From contig OY760143.1 of NCBI GenBank assembly GCA_963663245.1, positions 1,488,001 through 1,552,000 of the forward strand: a stretch of 64,000 nt of DNA. The letters run 5' to 3'. The position numbers were made by a program, and so were the translations under genes. The DNA comes from JAFGVL01 sp963663245. Lineage in GTDB: Bacteria > Bacteroidota > Bacteroidia > Bacteroidales > Paludibacteraceae. Positions 26,818-35,292 of this stretch are shown here, piece by piece; the first letter of the stretch is position 1, and every line of letters begins with the position of its first letter. Below the pieces are notes generated by a model, which saw nothing but the letters and a program-made list of their open reading frames with translations, searched no databases and was not told where the DNA came from.

Positions 26818-28566
26818 ATGAGAAATTATCTGCTCATTTTGATGCTAGTTATTTCTACGACATCTTTCTCACAATATATTCCACTACATTTAGATTACAC
26901 TGCTATTTATACATTAGTAGATGAACTAGCTAATGAAGGCGTAATAGAACTTAATTCCGTAGTTAAACCATACAGTAGAGAGTTTATTACAACATCGTTG
27001 TTAGATGCAAAAAAGAGCAGTCAATTAAATTCTCGACAAAAAAAGGATATAGATTTCTATTTAAATGAATTTGCACTTGAAAATAATGAACTACCATCTA
27101 AATGTTTCGTTAAAATTATTAATACAGAAAAATCTACCTTATCCTTATTTGAGCCTGCTTACCGTTATAAAGATGATCTTTTTCATGTGAAAATTAACCC
27201 TTTAGGAGGAGTAAATATTTACTCTAACGATAATGGAAATATCTATAAACGTTGGGTTGGAGCAGAATTTCAAACAACAATTGGAAAACATTTTTCAGTA
27301 TATGCTTCACTAAGGGATATGGTACAGCCTGAAAACCTATTGCAAGAAAGGCAAAAGTATAATGTGCGGATTAAAAGCCCTTTTACAGGAATAGATACTA
27401 TTGTAACTAAAGCAGGTTATATTGCTAATCAATATGGTGGTGCCTATAAAAAATATGGTACAGGAGGTGATTATAGTGAGATGAGGGCTGGAATCTACTA
27501 TTCATGGAATTGGGGGCATATTGGTTTAGCTAAAGATCATATTTCTTTTGGAGATGCTTATAATGGACCTAATATTATTAGTGCAAATACACCTTCTTTT
27601 CCCCACATAAAATTAAACCTTAAACCTGCAAAATGGGTGGAGTTAAATTATATCCATGCTAATTTAGTATCAATGGTGGCAGACTCTACTGCATTCTATA
27701 TGGAGAATACTGGCGAATTACAGTATTGGTACAAAAAGAAATATTTAGCTGCCAATATGCTTACAATTACACCGTTTAAAAGGTTTAATTTTTCTTTTGG
27801 TAATTCAATTATTTACTCCGAGGATAATATTAATTTAGCCTATTTAATTCCGTTTGCTTTTTACAAATCTATTGATCATACTTTAACAAGAGATCAAAGT
27901 GAAAATCAAAATTCACAAGTCTTTTTTAACATTAGTTCTAGAAACATTAAACATTTACATTTATATGCTTCATTTTATATAGATGAATTCTCTTATAAAA
28001 GAATGTCAACGGCAGAAACAAATCCGGTATCTTACAAAGCTGGTTTTCGTTTAACGAATTTCCCTATTAAAAACATTTCATTAAGCTCTGAATACACTTC
28101 TAATCAGATAATAACATACAAACATTCTATACCAAGTTTAGATTATACTTCTAATGGCTATCAATTAGGAAGCTATTTAGGAGATAATGCCCAAGAGATA
28201 TATGTGGCACTTAGCTATAAACCAATTTCACGACTCTCAACTTTACTATCATATACTTATGCTCAACATGGGAATGAGTATCAGTATATAAGAGAGAATA
28301 TTTTAGATATTATTGCAGAGCCTTATATGAATGATGTTGTTTGGCAAAATAAAACTATCTCTCTCAAAGCTATGTATGAGGTATTTAACAACGCTAATAT
28401 ATTAATTCAAGTAGATTGGAGTGACATTAAGACGAATAATATTTCGGGCAGTTTAACTTCTGGCGAAGTATGGCAAACATCACAAGAGTATTTAGATATG
28501 TATACTCCCAAATATTTACAAGGAAAAAATACCACCTTTACTGTTGGTTTGAATTATGGTTTTTAA
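26818..28566 (+). CDS. Wzi-like capsule assembly outer-membrane protein
   Basis: This 582-residue protein starts with a signal peptide (RNYLLILMLVISTTSFSQY, cut near residue 19). The rest alternates aromatic and polar residues and ends YGF, typical of an outer-membrane beta-barrel with a C-terminal aromatic residue. The early LDYTAIYTLVDELANEGVIEL segment is the helical N-terminal region of the Cap_assemb_Wzi family. RAGIYYSWNWGHIGLAKDH and the GDAYNGPNI loop are further family blocks. Wzi-type proteins hold capsule or surface polysaccharide at the outer membrane. Position between the initiating transferase and sugar genes supports this role. Confidence 0.85.
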   Translation: MRNYLLILMLVISTTSFSQYIPLHLDYTAIYTLVDELANEGVIELNSVVKPYSREFITTSLLDAKKSSQLNSRQKKDIDFYLNEFALENNELPSKCFVKIINTEKSTLSLFEPAYRYKDDLFHVKINPLGGVNIYSNDNGNIYKRWVGAEFQTTIGKHFSVYASLRDMVQPENLLQERQKYNVRIKSPFTGIDTIVTKAGYIANQYGGAYKKYGTGGDYSEMRAGIYYSWNWGHIGLAKDHISFGDAYNGPNIISANTPSFPHIKLNLKPAKWVELNYIHANLVSMVADSTAFYMENTGELQYWYKKKYLAANMLTITPFKRFNFSFGNSIIYSEDNINLAYLIPFAFYKSIDHTLTRDQSENQNSQVFFNISSRNIKHLHLYASFYIDEFSYKRMSTAETNPVSYKAGFRLTNFPIKNISLSSEYTSNQIITYKHSIPSLDYTSNGYQLGSYLGDNAQEIYVALSYKPISRLSTLLSYTYAQHGNEYQYIRENILDIIAEPYMNDVVWQNKTISLKAMYEVFNNANILIQVDWSDIKTNNISGSLTSGEVWQTSQEYLDMYTPKYLQGKNTTFTVGLNYGF

Positions 28567-28575
28567 ATTTGTGAA

Positions 28576-29700
28576 ATGAGAAAAATTCAAATGGTTGACT
28601 TACAAAGTCAATATCAAAATATTAAAAATGAAATTGATAAATCAATACAAGAAGTCCTTGATTCGGCTACATTTATAAAAGGAGAAAAAGTTCTTGAATT
28701 TCAAAAGAATTTAGAAAGTTATCTAGGAGTAAAGCATGTAATCCCTGTTGGTAATGGAACCGATGCTTTACAAATTGCTTTAATGTCACTAGGGTTAAAG
28801 CCTGGAGACGAAGTTATTACTCCAACATTTACGTTCATAGCAACTGTAGAAGTAGTTGCTCTTTTAGGTTTAACTCCAGTGCTTGTTGACGTAGACCCTG
28901 ATAATTTTTGTTTATCAATAGATGCTGTAAAAAAAGCTATTACACCCAAAACTAAGGCTATCGTTCCTGTTCACCTTTTTGGACAAAATGCTAATATGGA
29001 AGAATTAATCGTATTAGCAAAAGAAAATAAATTAACAATAATTGAGGATGCATGTCAATCAATAGGTTCGGACTATATTTTCTCAGACGGTAAAATAATT
29101 AAGTCTGGTTGTGTTGGAGATATTGGTTGTACATCTTTTTTTCCATCAAAGAATTTAGGCTGTTATGGCGATGGAGGAGCAATATTTACCAATAATGATA
29201 TTTTAGCAGAAAAGATGCGTGCAATATCAAATCATGGGATGAAAGTGCGTTACCATCATGATATTATAGGTGTAAATTCCCGTTTAGATAGTATTCAGGC
29301 CGCGGTATTAAATGTTAAACTAAAAGACTTAGATAAATACAATGCGGCAAGACAAAAAGCAGCAATATATTATAACAAAGCATTTAAGAATTGTAAAAAT
29401 ATTGCCATTCCTGAAAATGGTCTTAATTCCTCTCATGTATATCATCAATACACATTAAAATTAATTGATATTGATAGAGAAGGACTTCAAAAACATTTAG
29501 CTTCAAAAGGTATTCCTAGTATGATTTATTATCCAATACCACTTCATTTACAAAAAGCATATCAAGATTCACGCTACCAATCTGGAGATTTCCCTGTAGC
29601 AGAAAAACTCTCACAAACTGTTATTTCATTACCAATGCATACAGAATTAACAGAAGTTGAACTAAAATTAATCACAGAATCTGTACTAGAATTTTGTTGA
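28576..29700 (+). CDS. wbpE: DegT/DnrJ/EryC1 aminotransferase, WbpE-like (UDP-3-keto-GlcNAcA 3-aminotransferase)
   Basis: This 374-residue PLP enzyme starts IQMVDLQSQYQNIKNEIDKS. It has GNGTDALQIAL, VDVDPDNF and IEDACQSIGSDY, and SFFPSKNLGCYGDGG with the Schiff-base lysine K192. These match the WbpE/PorR branch of sugar aminotransferases, which place an amino group at C3 of UDP-3-keto-GlcNAcA using glutamate. The wbpD and wbpB homologues directly downstream support the assignment. WbpA (UDP-GlcNAc 6-dehydrogenase) is not in the window. It is nine bases after the Wzi-like gene. Other 3-keto sugar substrates remain possible. Confidence 0.82.
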   Translation: MRKIQMVDLQSQYQNIKNEIDKSIQEVLDSATFIKGEKVLEFQKNLESYLGVKHVIPVGNGTDALQIALMSLGLKPGDEVITPTFTFIATVEVVALLGLTPVLVDVDPDNFCLSIDAVKKAITPKTKAIVPVHLFGQNANMEELIVLAKENKLTIIEDACQSIGSDYIFSDGKIIKSGCVGDIGCTSFFPSKNLGCYGDGGAIFTNNDILAEKMRAISNHGMKVRYHHDIIGVNSRLDSIQAAVLNVKLKDLDKYNAARQKAAIYYNKAFKNCKNIAIPENGLNSSHVYHQYTLKLIDIDREGLQKHLASKGIPSMIYYPIPLHLQKAYQDSRYQSGDFPVAEKLSQTVISLPMHTELTEVELKLITESVLEFC

Positions 29701-29717
29701 ATTATATAATTGCATAC

Positions 29718-29746
29718 TTGAATAAAAAAATATTGTTATACTTTTG
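29718..29746 (+). promoter_or_regulatory. Internal Bacteroidota promoter before wbpD
   Basis: TTG at 29718-29720 and TACTTTTG at 29739-29746 are separated by 18 bases, close to the TTG-N19-TAnnTTTG layout of this phylum. It lies in the 76-base gap between wbpE and wbpD, so wbpD-wbpB may also be transcribed separately. Confidence 0.55.
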
Positions 29747-29776
29747 CAGACCATAAGCTTCCAACAACAAAAAATT

Positions 29777-30349
29777 ATGAAGTATTTTGCTCACGAATCT
29801 AGTTTTATTGATGAGGGTTGTCAAATAGGTGACAATACTAAAATATGGCATTTTTCACATATCATGTCACAGTGCATTATAGGTGAGCAATGTAATATTG
29901 GTCAAAATGTAGTAGTTTCGCCCAAAGTTGTATTAGGGAATAATGTTAAAATACAGAATAATGTATCTATTTATACAGGAGTTATCTGCGAAGATGATGT
30001 ATTTCTAGGTCCCTCTATGGTATTCACAAACGTAGTTAACCCTAGATCTCATGTGATAAGAAAAGATGAATACAAGCAAACAATTATTAGAAAAGGGGCT
30101 TCTATCGGAGCCAATGCAACAATTATTTGTGGTAATGAAATTGGTGCGTACGCCCTAATTGGTGCAGGAGCTGTAATAACTAAAACTGTTAAGCCATTTG
30201 CATTAGTTGTTGGTAACCCAGGAGAACAAATAGGATGGGTGAGTGAAGATGGCCATCGTTTAAAATTTGATATCAATGGATTTGCTGTTTGTCCAGAAAC
30301 TGTTCAAGAATATAAACTGGAAAATGATATAGTAAAACGAATAATATAG
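29777..30349 (+). CDS. wbpD: UDP-2-acetamido-3-amino-2,3-dideoxyglucuronate N-acetyltransferase (WbpD-like)
   Basis: The ATG at 29777 gives the family N-terminus MKYFAHESSFIDEGCQIGDN; a TTG at 29744 is rejected. The 190-residue left-handed beta-helix protein has TKIWHFSHIM, IGQNVVVSPKVVLGNNVKI, VFTNVVNPRSHV and IRKGASIGANATIICGNEIG. The length and order equal WbpD (about 190 residues). WbpD N-acetylates the C3 amino group to yield UDP-GlcNAc3NAcA. It lies between wbpE and wbpB homologues. The substrate is inferred from this context. Confidence 0.85.
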   Translation: MKYFAHESSFIDEGCQIGDNTKIWHFSHIMSQCIIGEQCNIGQNVVVSPKVVLGNNVKIQNNVSIYTGVICEDDVFLGPSMVFTNVVNPRSHVIRKDEYKQTIIRKGASIGANATIICGNEIGAYALIGAGAVITKTVKPFALVVGNPGEQIGWVSEDGHRLKFDINGFAVCPETVQEYKLENDIVKRII

Positions 30350-30360
30350 AAATAGCTAGA

Positions 30361-31383
30361 ATGATAAAATTTGCAGTAATAGGACAAGGACATATTGGAA
30401 AAAGACATGCAGAGATGATTCGCAGAAATGATGACTCTGAATTAGTTGCTGTATGTGATGTATTATCTAAAGAAAAACTTGGATTAAAAGATATTAATGA
30501 GCCTTTTTTTTCTTCAATTAATGATTTGCTAAATTCAGACTTAGAATTTGATGTTATAAACATCTGTACTCCAAATGGTTTTCATGCAGAATATGGAATT
30601 AAGGCATTAGATAAACACCATCATGTCGTAATTGAAAAGCCTATTGCTCTAACAAAATCTGATGCCGAAATGATTTTATCAAAATCATTAGAAGTTTCAC
30701 GTCATGTTTTTTGTGTAATGCAGAACCGTTATTCACCACCATCAGTATGGTTAAAAGATCTTGTTGATAATAAGATTTTAGGTGATATATATATGGTTCA
30801 GCTAAACTGCTATTGGAATCGTGATGAGAGATATTATAAACCAGGGAATTGGCATGGTGACGGAAAATTAGATGGCGGAACTTTATTTACTCAATTTTCT
30901 CATTTTATAGATGTAATGTATTGGTTATTTGGTGACATCTCTAATATATGTGGTAATTTTCACGACTTTTCTCATAAAGACTTAACTGATTTTGAAGATA
31001 GTGGTGTTGTTACTTTTGATTTCGTAAACGGAGGTATGGGGAGTTTAAATTATTCTACTTCTGTATATGATACAAACTTAGAAAGTAGTATTATAATTAT
31101 AGGCTCTAAAGGTACAGTTAAAGTTGCTGGGCAATATATGAATGAAGTTGAATATTGTCATGTAAAAGACTACAAAATGCCTAAACTAGCACCCTCAAAT
31201 CCTCCTAATGATTACGGTACATATAAAGGTTCTGCTCAAAATCATCATTATGTTATTGAGAATGTAATTGATAAGCTTAAGAAAAAAGGAAGCATAACAA
31301 CGAATGTACTAGAGGGCCTTAAAGTGGTAGATATAATTGAACGAATCTATAAGGTTCGTGATGAAAAATGGACTAAAAAATAA
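30361..31383 (+). CDS. wbpB: Gfo/Idh/MocA oxidoreductase, WbpB-like (UDP-GlcNAcA 3-dehydrogenase)
   Basis: This 340-residue protein has the NAD-binding start IKFAVIGQGHIGKRHAEMI, and the conserved E-K-P block VVIEKPIALTKSDAEM. CVMQNRYSPPSVWLK and KPGNWHGDGKLDGGTLFTQF follow, a block characteristic of the WbpB branch with the catalytic-region histidines. WbpB oxidises C3 of UDP-GlcNAcA to the ketone used by WbpE. Together the three genes cover the oxidation, amination and acetylation steps. A DUF4293 gene begins five bases after its stop. Confidence 0.85.
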   Translation: MIKFAVIGQGHIGKRHAEMIRRNDDSELVAVCDVLSKEKLGLKDINEPFFSSINDLLNSDLEFDVINICTPNGFHAEYGIKALDKHHHVVIEKPIALTKSDAEMILSKSLEVSRHVFCVMQNRYSPPSVWLKDLVDNKILGDIYMVQLNCYWNRDERYYKPGNWHGDGKLDGGTLFTQFSHFIDVMYWLFGDISNICGNFHDFSHKDLTDFEDSGVVTFDFVNGGMGSLNYSTSVYDTNLESSIIIIGSKGTVKVAGQYMNEVEYCHVKDYKMPKLAPSNPPNDYGTYKGSAQNHHYVIENVIDKLKKKGSITTNVLEGLKVVDIIERIYKVRDEKWTKK

Positions 31384-31387
31384 AATC

Positions 31388-31843
31388 ATGATACAACGTA
31401 TTCAATCTCTATATTTATTTGCAATTACAATACTTTCAATAGTAGTTTTTTTCTCTCCATTAATAGAACTAACAAATGGTGAGGTAGTATATGTTCTTAA
31501 TTATTTAGGTATTTCGTCTCTTTCAGGTGTAAATGAGATATTAATAAATACATGGACAGTTACGGCTCTTAATTTTTTAATAACTGTAATAGCGACATTA
31601 GCACTTTTTTCTTATAAAAAACGAATGCTACAAATACGTTTATGTATCATAAATATGGTTTTAATGATAGGTTTTTATCCATTGGTATTTATTTATATAT
31701 ATTTTGCTAGTGAATACCAATTAACTTATCATTTAAAAATAGCACTTATTTTTCCTTTAATTAATGCCATTTTAAGCTATCTTGCCATAAGAGCTATAGG
31801 TAGAGATGAAGCAGTTGTTAAATCATTAAATCGAATGAGATAG
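31388..31843 (+). CDS. DUF4293 family membrane protein
   Basis: I use the ATG at 31388, five bases after wbpB; an earlier in-frame ATG lies inside wbpB. The 151-residue protein begins MIQRIQSLYLFAITILSIVV and has four transmembrane segments with a short soluble loop after the first. This N-terminus (IQRIQSLYL) is the signature of DUF4293, found in Bacteroidota only as far as I know. Function unknown. It converges with the minus-strand LysM gene with two bases between the stop codons and no visible terminator. Confidence 0.8.
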   Translation: MIQRIQSLYLFAITILSIVVFFSPLIELTNGEVVYVLNYLGISSLSGVNEILINTWTVTALNFLITVIATLALFSYKKRMLQIRLCIINMVLMIGFYPLVFIYIYFASEYQLTYHLKIALIFPLINAILSYLAIRAIGRDEAVVKSLNRMR

Positions 31844-31845
31844 CT

Positions 31846-33648
31846 TTATTTTGCTAATATAAAATCTTCTTCTGTATAGTGTACTAATTGTACACCCATA
31901 TTCAAATATCCACCATCTTTTTGTTTCTCAAACTTAAATCTTGACTGTAAGGTTTGTGTTTGTTCATAACGATCTAATTCACTAACAAAGGGTTTTCCAT
32001 AGCTTGAAATAGCTTTAACAAAATAATGAGTTAAATCAAATCCTAATAAATCAAATCTAGGAGATGTAGAATAAGAAGGATAACCAAACTCTTGTCTAAA
32101 TTTATTCCTGTATATTCCATTATTTTTACTCTTTCTGTCTACAAAAAATGATGAATAATAATAGCTTGAAGGATAAGACGTCAGTGTTTTATTCCAAGAG
32201 TCAAATCCAAATATAGAAATAGGGGTAGTCTCACTATTAATCGCGGTTATTTTAGGAAGTAGATTTCTAATTATATTAGCTTTCTCAGTAGAGAATACTA
32301 TTATATTCTCAATGCTATCAACAAGTTTATATTTTATGTTAGCATAATTTTCGAGCGTAAACTGCATCTCTTTAAATGGGATATTGTCTCTCTCTAAAAA
32401 AACTTTTAAAAACTTAGAAAATTCACTACCATTATCTTCAATATCATTATTAAAATCAAGAATCACAATATTTTTATCTGAGAATTTCTCAATAAATAAA
32501 CGAGAAGCCTCCACAAATTGTTTTTTGTGAGGAGTGTTATTTTGAAACACATAAGGATTTGTTTCTAACGACCTTATTTTAGGAGAAAAAGGTACTACTA
32601 AAGGGATATAGTTTTCTTGAGCAAATTCAGCGACAATATCTACTTGAGAACTATATGCTGGGCCTATAATTAAATCAACATCTTTTAATTGAGAATAATT
32701 AGCTTTAAGAACCTCTTTAACTTTTATAGGAGATTTTTCAATATCGTAAGTAATCAGTTCTACAGAGATATTCTCTTGTTTTAATTGGTTTACACCTAAT
32801 AATACACCTTCATAAAATTCGACAAACTTATCAATAGTTGCATCTTGTTTCTCCGAATTATTAAGCATAAACGGCATTAATAAAGCAACCTTAATTATAG
32901 ATTTATTCTCACTCCTTATAGTTGAACCTAATATTTCACTAGCTCTTGTATTTGCAGTATTATATGAATTAGATTTTAAATTATCTCTAACAACAATAAT
33001 ATCTTCTTTTTGCGCTGAAGGTAAATATATCACTTGTCCAATCTTTAAACCATTAGCCAACTCAGGGTTTATATTAATCAAATCATTTATTGTTGTATTA
33101 TATCTTTTACTTAAACTATATAACGTTTCTTTGGGAAGAACTGTATGTGTTTGTGAACTAGAAGTTATTCTAGAAGTAGTCGTTTTTTTAAACATCGTTT
33201 TTTTTCCTTCTGAAGAAGGTATTTTTAGTATCATACCTTCCTTTATTCCATTTCTAGCTTCAATGTTTAAATCCCATATCTCATTAGCTGTTACTTTATA
33301 TCTTTTTGCAATAGAATAAAGTGTTTCACTTGTTTTTACAGTATGTGTAATTAAATCATTTTGTGCTGTTGGTCCCTTAGCTGTAAAAATAGGCTCCTGA
33401 ATAGGAATCATCAATTTCATTCCTTTATTTATACCGGAAATAGCATGTTGATTGTATTTTAGTATTTCTTCTTGAGATACTTTAAATTTTCTGCTAATTC
33501 GATATAGTCCATCACTTTTCTTTACTTCATACAAATAAAAATCTTTGCCGTTTTGTGAAACTTTAGGATAATCTCGACTTTGAGCAAAGCCATTTAGAAA
33601 AAGAGATAAAAAATAAGATATAAGAAGTATGTATCTCAGTTGCTTCAT
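31846..33648 (-). CDS. Exported LysM protein fused to a type I periplasmic-binding domain
   Basis: This 600-residue protein has a signal peptide (KQLRYILLISYFLSLFLNGFA, cut around residue 22). Three LysM repeats follow at about residues 38-83, 102-145 and 168-210, recognisable by YEVKKSDGLYRISRKF, HTVKTSETLYSIAKRY and HTVLPKETLYSLSKRY. Residues 255-590 form a Peripla_BP-like domain (VALLMPFMLNNSE, YEGVLLGVNQL, DLIIGPAYSSQVDIVAEFA). LysM binds peptidoglycan glycans, and the second domain resembles LivK or the LpoA lipoprotein. No permease is nearby, so a sensor or regulator of wall synthesis is more likely than an ABC transporter. The fusion is known in Bacteroidota, but its job is unclear. 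Confidence 0.82.
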   Translation of the reverse strand: MKQLRYILLISYFLSLFLNGFAQSRDYPKVSQNGKDFYLYEVKKSDGLYRISRKFKVSQEEILKYNQHAISGINKGMKLMIPIQEPIFTAKGPTAQNDLITHTVKTSETLYSIAKRYKVTANEIWDLNIEARNGIKEGMILKIPSSEGKKTMFKKTTTSRITSSSQTHTVLPKETLYSLSKRYNTTINDLININPELANGLKIGQVIYLPSAQKEDIIVVRDNLKSNSYNTANTRASEILGSTIRSENKSIIKVALLMPFMLNNSEKQDATIDKFVEFYEGVLLGVNQLKQENISVELITYDIEKSPIKVKEVLKANYSQLKDVDLIIGPAYSSQVDIVAEFAQENYIPLVVPFSPKIRSLETNPYVFQNNTPHKKQFVEASRLFIEKFSDKNIVILDFNNDIEDNGSEFSKFLKVFLERDNIPFKEMQFTLENYANIKYKLVDSIENIIVFSTEKANIIRNLLPKITAINSETTPISIFGFDSWNKTLTSYPSSYYYSSFFVDRKSKNNGIYRNKFRQEFGYPSYSTSPRFDLLGFDLTHYFVKAISSYGKPFVSELDRYEQTQTLQSRFKFEKQKDGGYLNMGVQLVHYTEEDFILAK

Positions 33649-33678
33649 TGATTGAAGATTTTTTAATTAAAAACAGAA

Positions 33679-33686
33679 CAAATGTA
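33679..33686 (-). promoter_or_regulatory. Possible -7 element for the LysM fusion gene
   Basis: On the minus strand TACATTTG matches TAnnTTTG, 31 bases upstream of the start codon at 33648. No TTG at the expected distance was found. Confidence 0.4.
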
Positions 33687-33780
33687 CAAGAAAAATCTCA
33701 TTAATATATTTTTTGTTAACAAAAAAAGGACCGCAATAATTATATCTAAGTACTGTTTGTTGCTTTGTGTTTCAAATTGT

Positions 33781-33810
33781 TTGTGTGCTTAAATATATAT
33801 TGTATTTTTG
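33781..33810 (+). promoter_or_regulatory. Bacteroidota promoter before the T9SS cargo gene
   Basis: TTG at 33781-33783 and TATTTTTG at 33803-33810 are 19 bases apart, the canonical spacing. The ATG follows 22 bases later at 33833. Confidence 0.6.
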
Positions 33811-33832
33811 ATGTCTTAAAAATAAGTTTTTT

Positions 33833-35191
33833 ATGAAAAAAACACTTTCTGTAGTCCTCTTCTTTTTATGTGTTCTATTAGCTAGTAATGCTCAGTTTAC
33901 TACAGGTAATATTTATGTGAAAGCTTCTCAGATGGGAGAGACTTTAATAAATATTGATGAGGTTCTAATAATAGATAGTATCTATAGCACATCTACTATT
34001 ACTTATACACATTCATCCTTGACAAATTTTAAATGGTATAGGTATCTTATTTCTCCTGCAACTAAAATTGACCTCGGGAATGATGAAAGTAATACTTTTT
34101 CTACTACTCTTAATTTTAATACTCCTTCCGCTGGATATTTTGGTAATGGAGATAATTGTGGTTATGTTCTTGAATATGAAGATGGCTTCGAAAAAAAATA
34201 TAAATATATTTGGGTGCTTGATAGGATGAATAATAACATCAGGATTAACAACTTAACTGCAGACACAATCGGTGTAAATCCATGTTCTTCTACTCATTTA
34301 ATTGCAAATGTTAGCCCCTTAAGTTTTACCTCTGTATATGAATACTGGGATTCTTTGGGAGTAAGAAACACTATTGATCGTAGATTTATTATTCGATACA
34401 ATAGTCTCGACTCTTTAAATAAGAGCGTACAGAAAGAAATAGAAAAATTTAATATTATCTCTGGTGATAATAATTTTATTGTGCCTTCTCCGTATATAAC
34501 AACTAAATTTACTTTAGAAGGAGACCAGTTTTTTAGAGAATTAGGACATTTAAGGTCCTTTTCTTCGGTAGATTTCACTCCATATGCAGTACAGCAAAAT
34601 TTAAAAGGAGTAGTGTCAGAGAGATCAGAAAGAAATGAAATAGATCGAAGTAAAGGCATACTTGGAGGATCAGCTCCTCTTGTTGTAGATTTAACAAGTA
34701 ATGCAAACAAGCCTATTACACAAAATTATGAATGGAATATTATAAGTAAGAAAGATAGTACAGACAGGGTATTTTATACCGATGAAAACCTTCGATATAA
34801 ATTTAATGATGATGGTTTATATAAAATAATATTAGAGGTAAGTAATTCTCGTTGTGCATCTATTGACTCTATTGAGGCTACTGTATTAGCATCTCAATTA
34901 GAAGTTCCCAATGTATTCACTCCTAATGGTGATGGCAGTAATGATGAGTTTAGGGTAGCTTATCGATCATTAATTACATTTAAAGGAATCATTTTTAATA
35001 GATGGGGTAGAAAAGTATTTGAATGGAGTGACCCACAAAAAGGATGGGATGGTAGAATAGGAAACAAAATTGCTCAGCCAGGCGCTTATTATTACATAAT
35101 TGAGGCAGTTGGTTCAGATATTGACCCAAGAACAAATAAACCTGTTTTACATATTAAAAGAGGAGATATTAACTTAATTAGAGGAAAATAG
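33833..35191 (+). CDS. T9SS type B cargo: gliding-motility-associated C-terminal domain protein
   Basis: This 452-residue exported protein has a signal peptide (KKTLSVVLFFLCVLLASNAQ). The middle is probably beta-rich and I recognise no enzyme motif. Residues about 355-445 form a CHU_C/type B sorting domain: VPNVFTPNGDGSNDEFRV, GIIFNRWGRKVFEW, GWDGR and GAYYYIIEA are all standard. This domain targets proteins through the type IX secretion system to the cell surface. It implies that the organism has a T9SS elsewhere in its genome. An SERSERNEIDRSK stretch near residue 265 is a hydrophilic linker. Confidence 0.9.
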   Translation: MKKTLSVVLFFLCVLLASNAQFTTGNIYVKASQMGETLINIDEVLIIDSIYSTSTITYTHSSLTNFKWYRYLISPATKIDLGNDESNTFSTTLNFNTPSAGYFGNGDNCGYVLEYEDGFEKKYKYIWVLDRMNNNIRINNLTADTIGVNPCSSTHLIANVSPLSFTSVYEYWDSLGVRNTIDRRFIIRYNSLDSLNKSVQKEIEKFNIISGDNNFIVPSPYITTKFTLEGDQFFRELGHLRSFSSVDFTPYAVQQNLKGVVSERSERNEIDRSKGILGGSAPLVVDLTSNANKPITQNYEWNIISKKDSTDRVFYTDENLRYKFNDDGLYKIILEVSNSRCASIDSIEATVLASQLEVPNVFTPNGDGSNDEFRVAYRSLITFKGIIFNRWGRKVFEWSDPQKGWDGRIGNKIAQPGAYYYIIEAVGSDIDPRTNKPVLHIKRGDINLIRGK

Positions 35192-35225
35192 CCTATTTGG
35201 TAATTATTGTAAATGAAAAATTAAC

Positions 35226-35233
35226 TATATTTG
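35226..35233 (+). promoter_or_regulatory. Possible -7 element before the lysine-rich protein gene
   Basis: TATATTTG fits TAnnTTTG, 59 bases upstream of the ATG at 35293. A TTG at 35207-35209 is 16 bases away, slightly short of ideal. Confidence 0.45.
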
Positions 35234-35292
35234 CTCCTCGTTTTTATAAAAATACAAGAATATATTTAAAAATATTTAACTGACAGGTTGTT

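Noticed and set aside
31846..33648. Substrate-binding protein of an amino acid ABC transporter
   Set aside because: LysM repeats precede the binding domain and no permease or ATPase gene lies nearby.
33833..35191. Gliding motility adhesin
   Set aside because: The sorting domain only shows T9SS export. The protein is short, and nothing in the N-terminal part shows a motility role.
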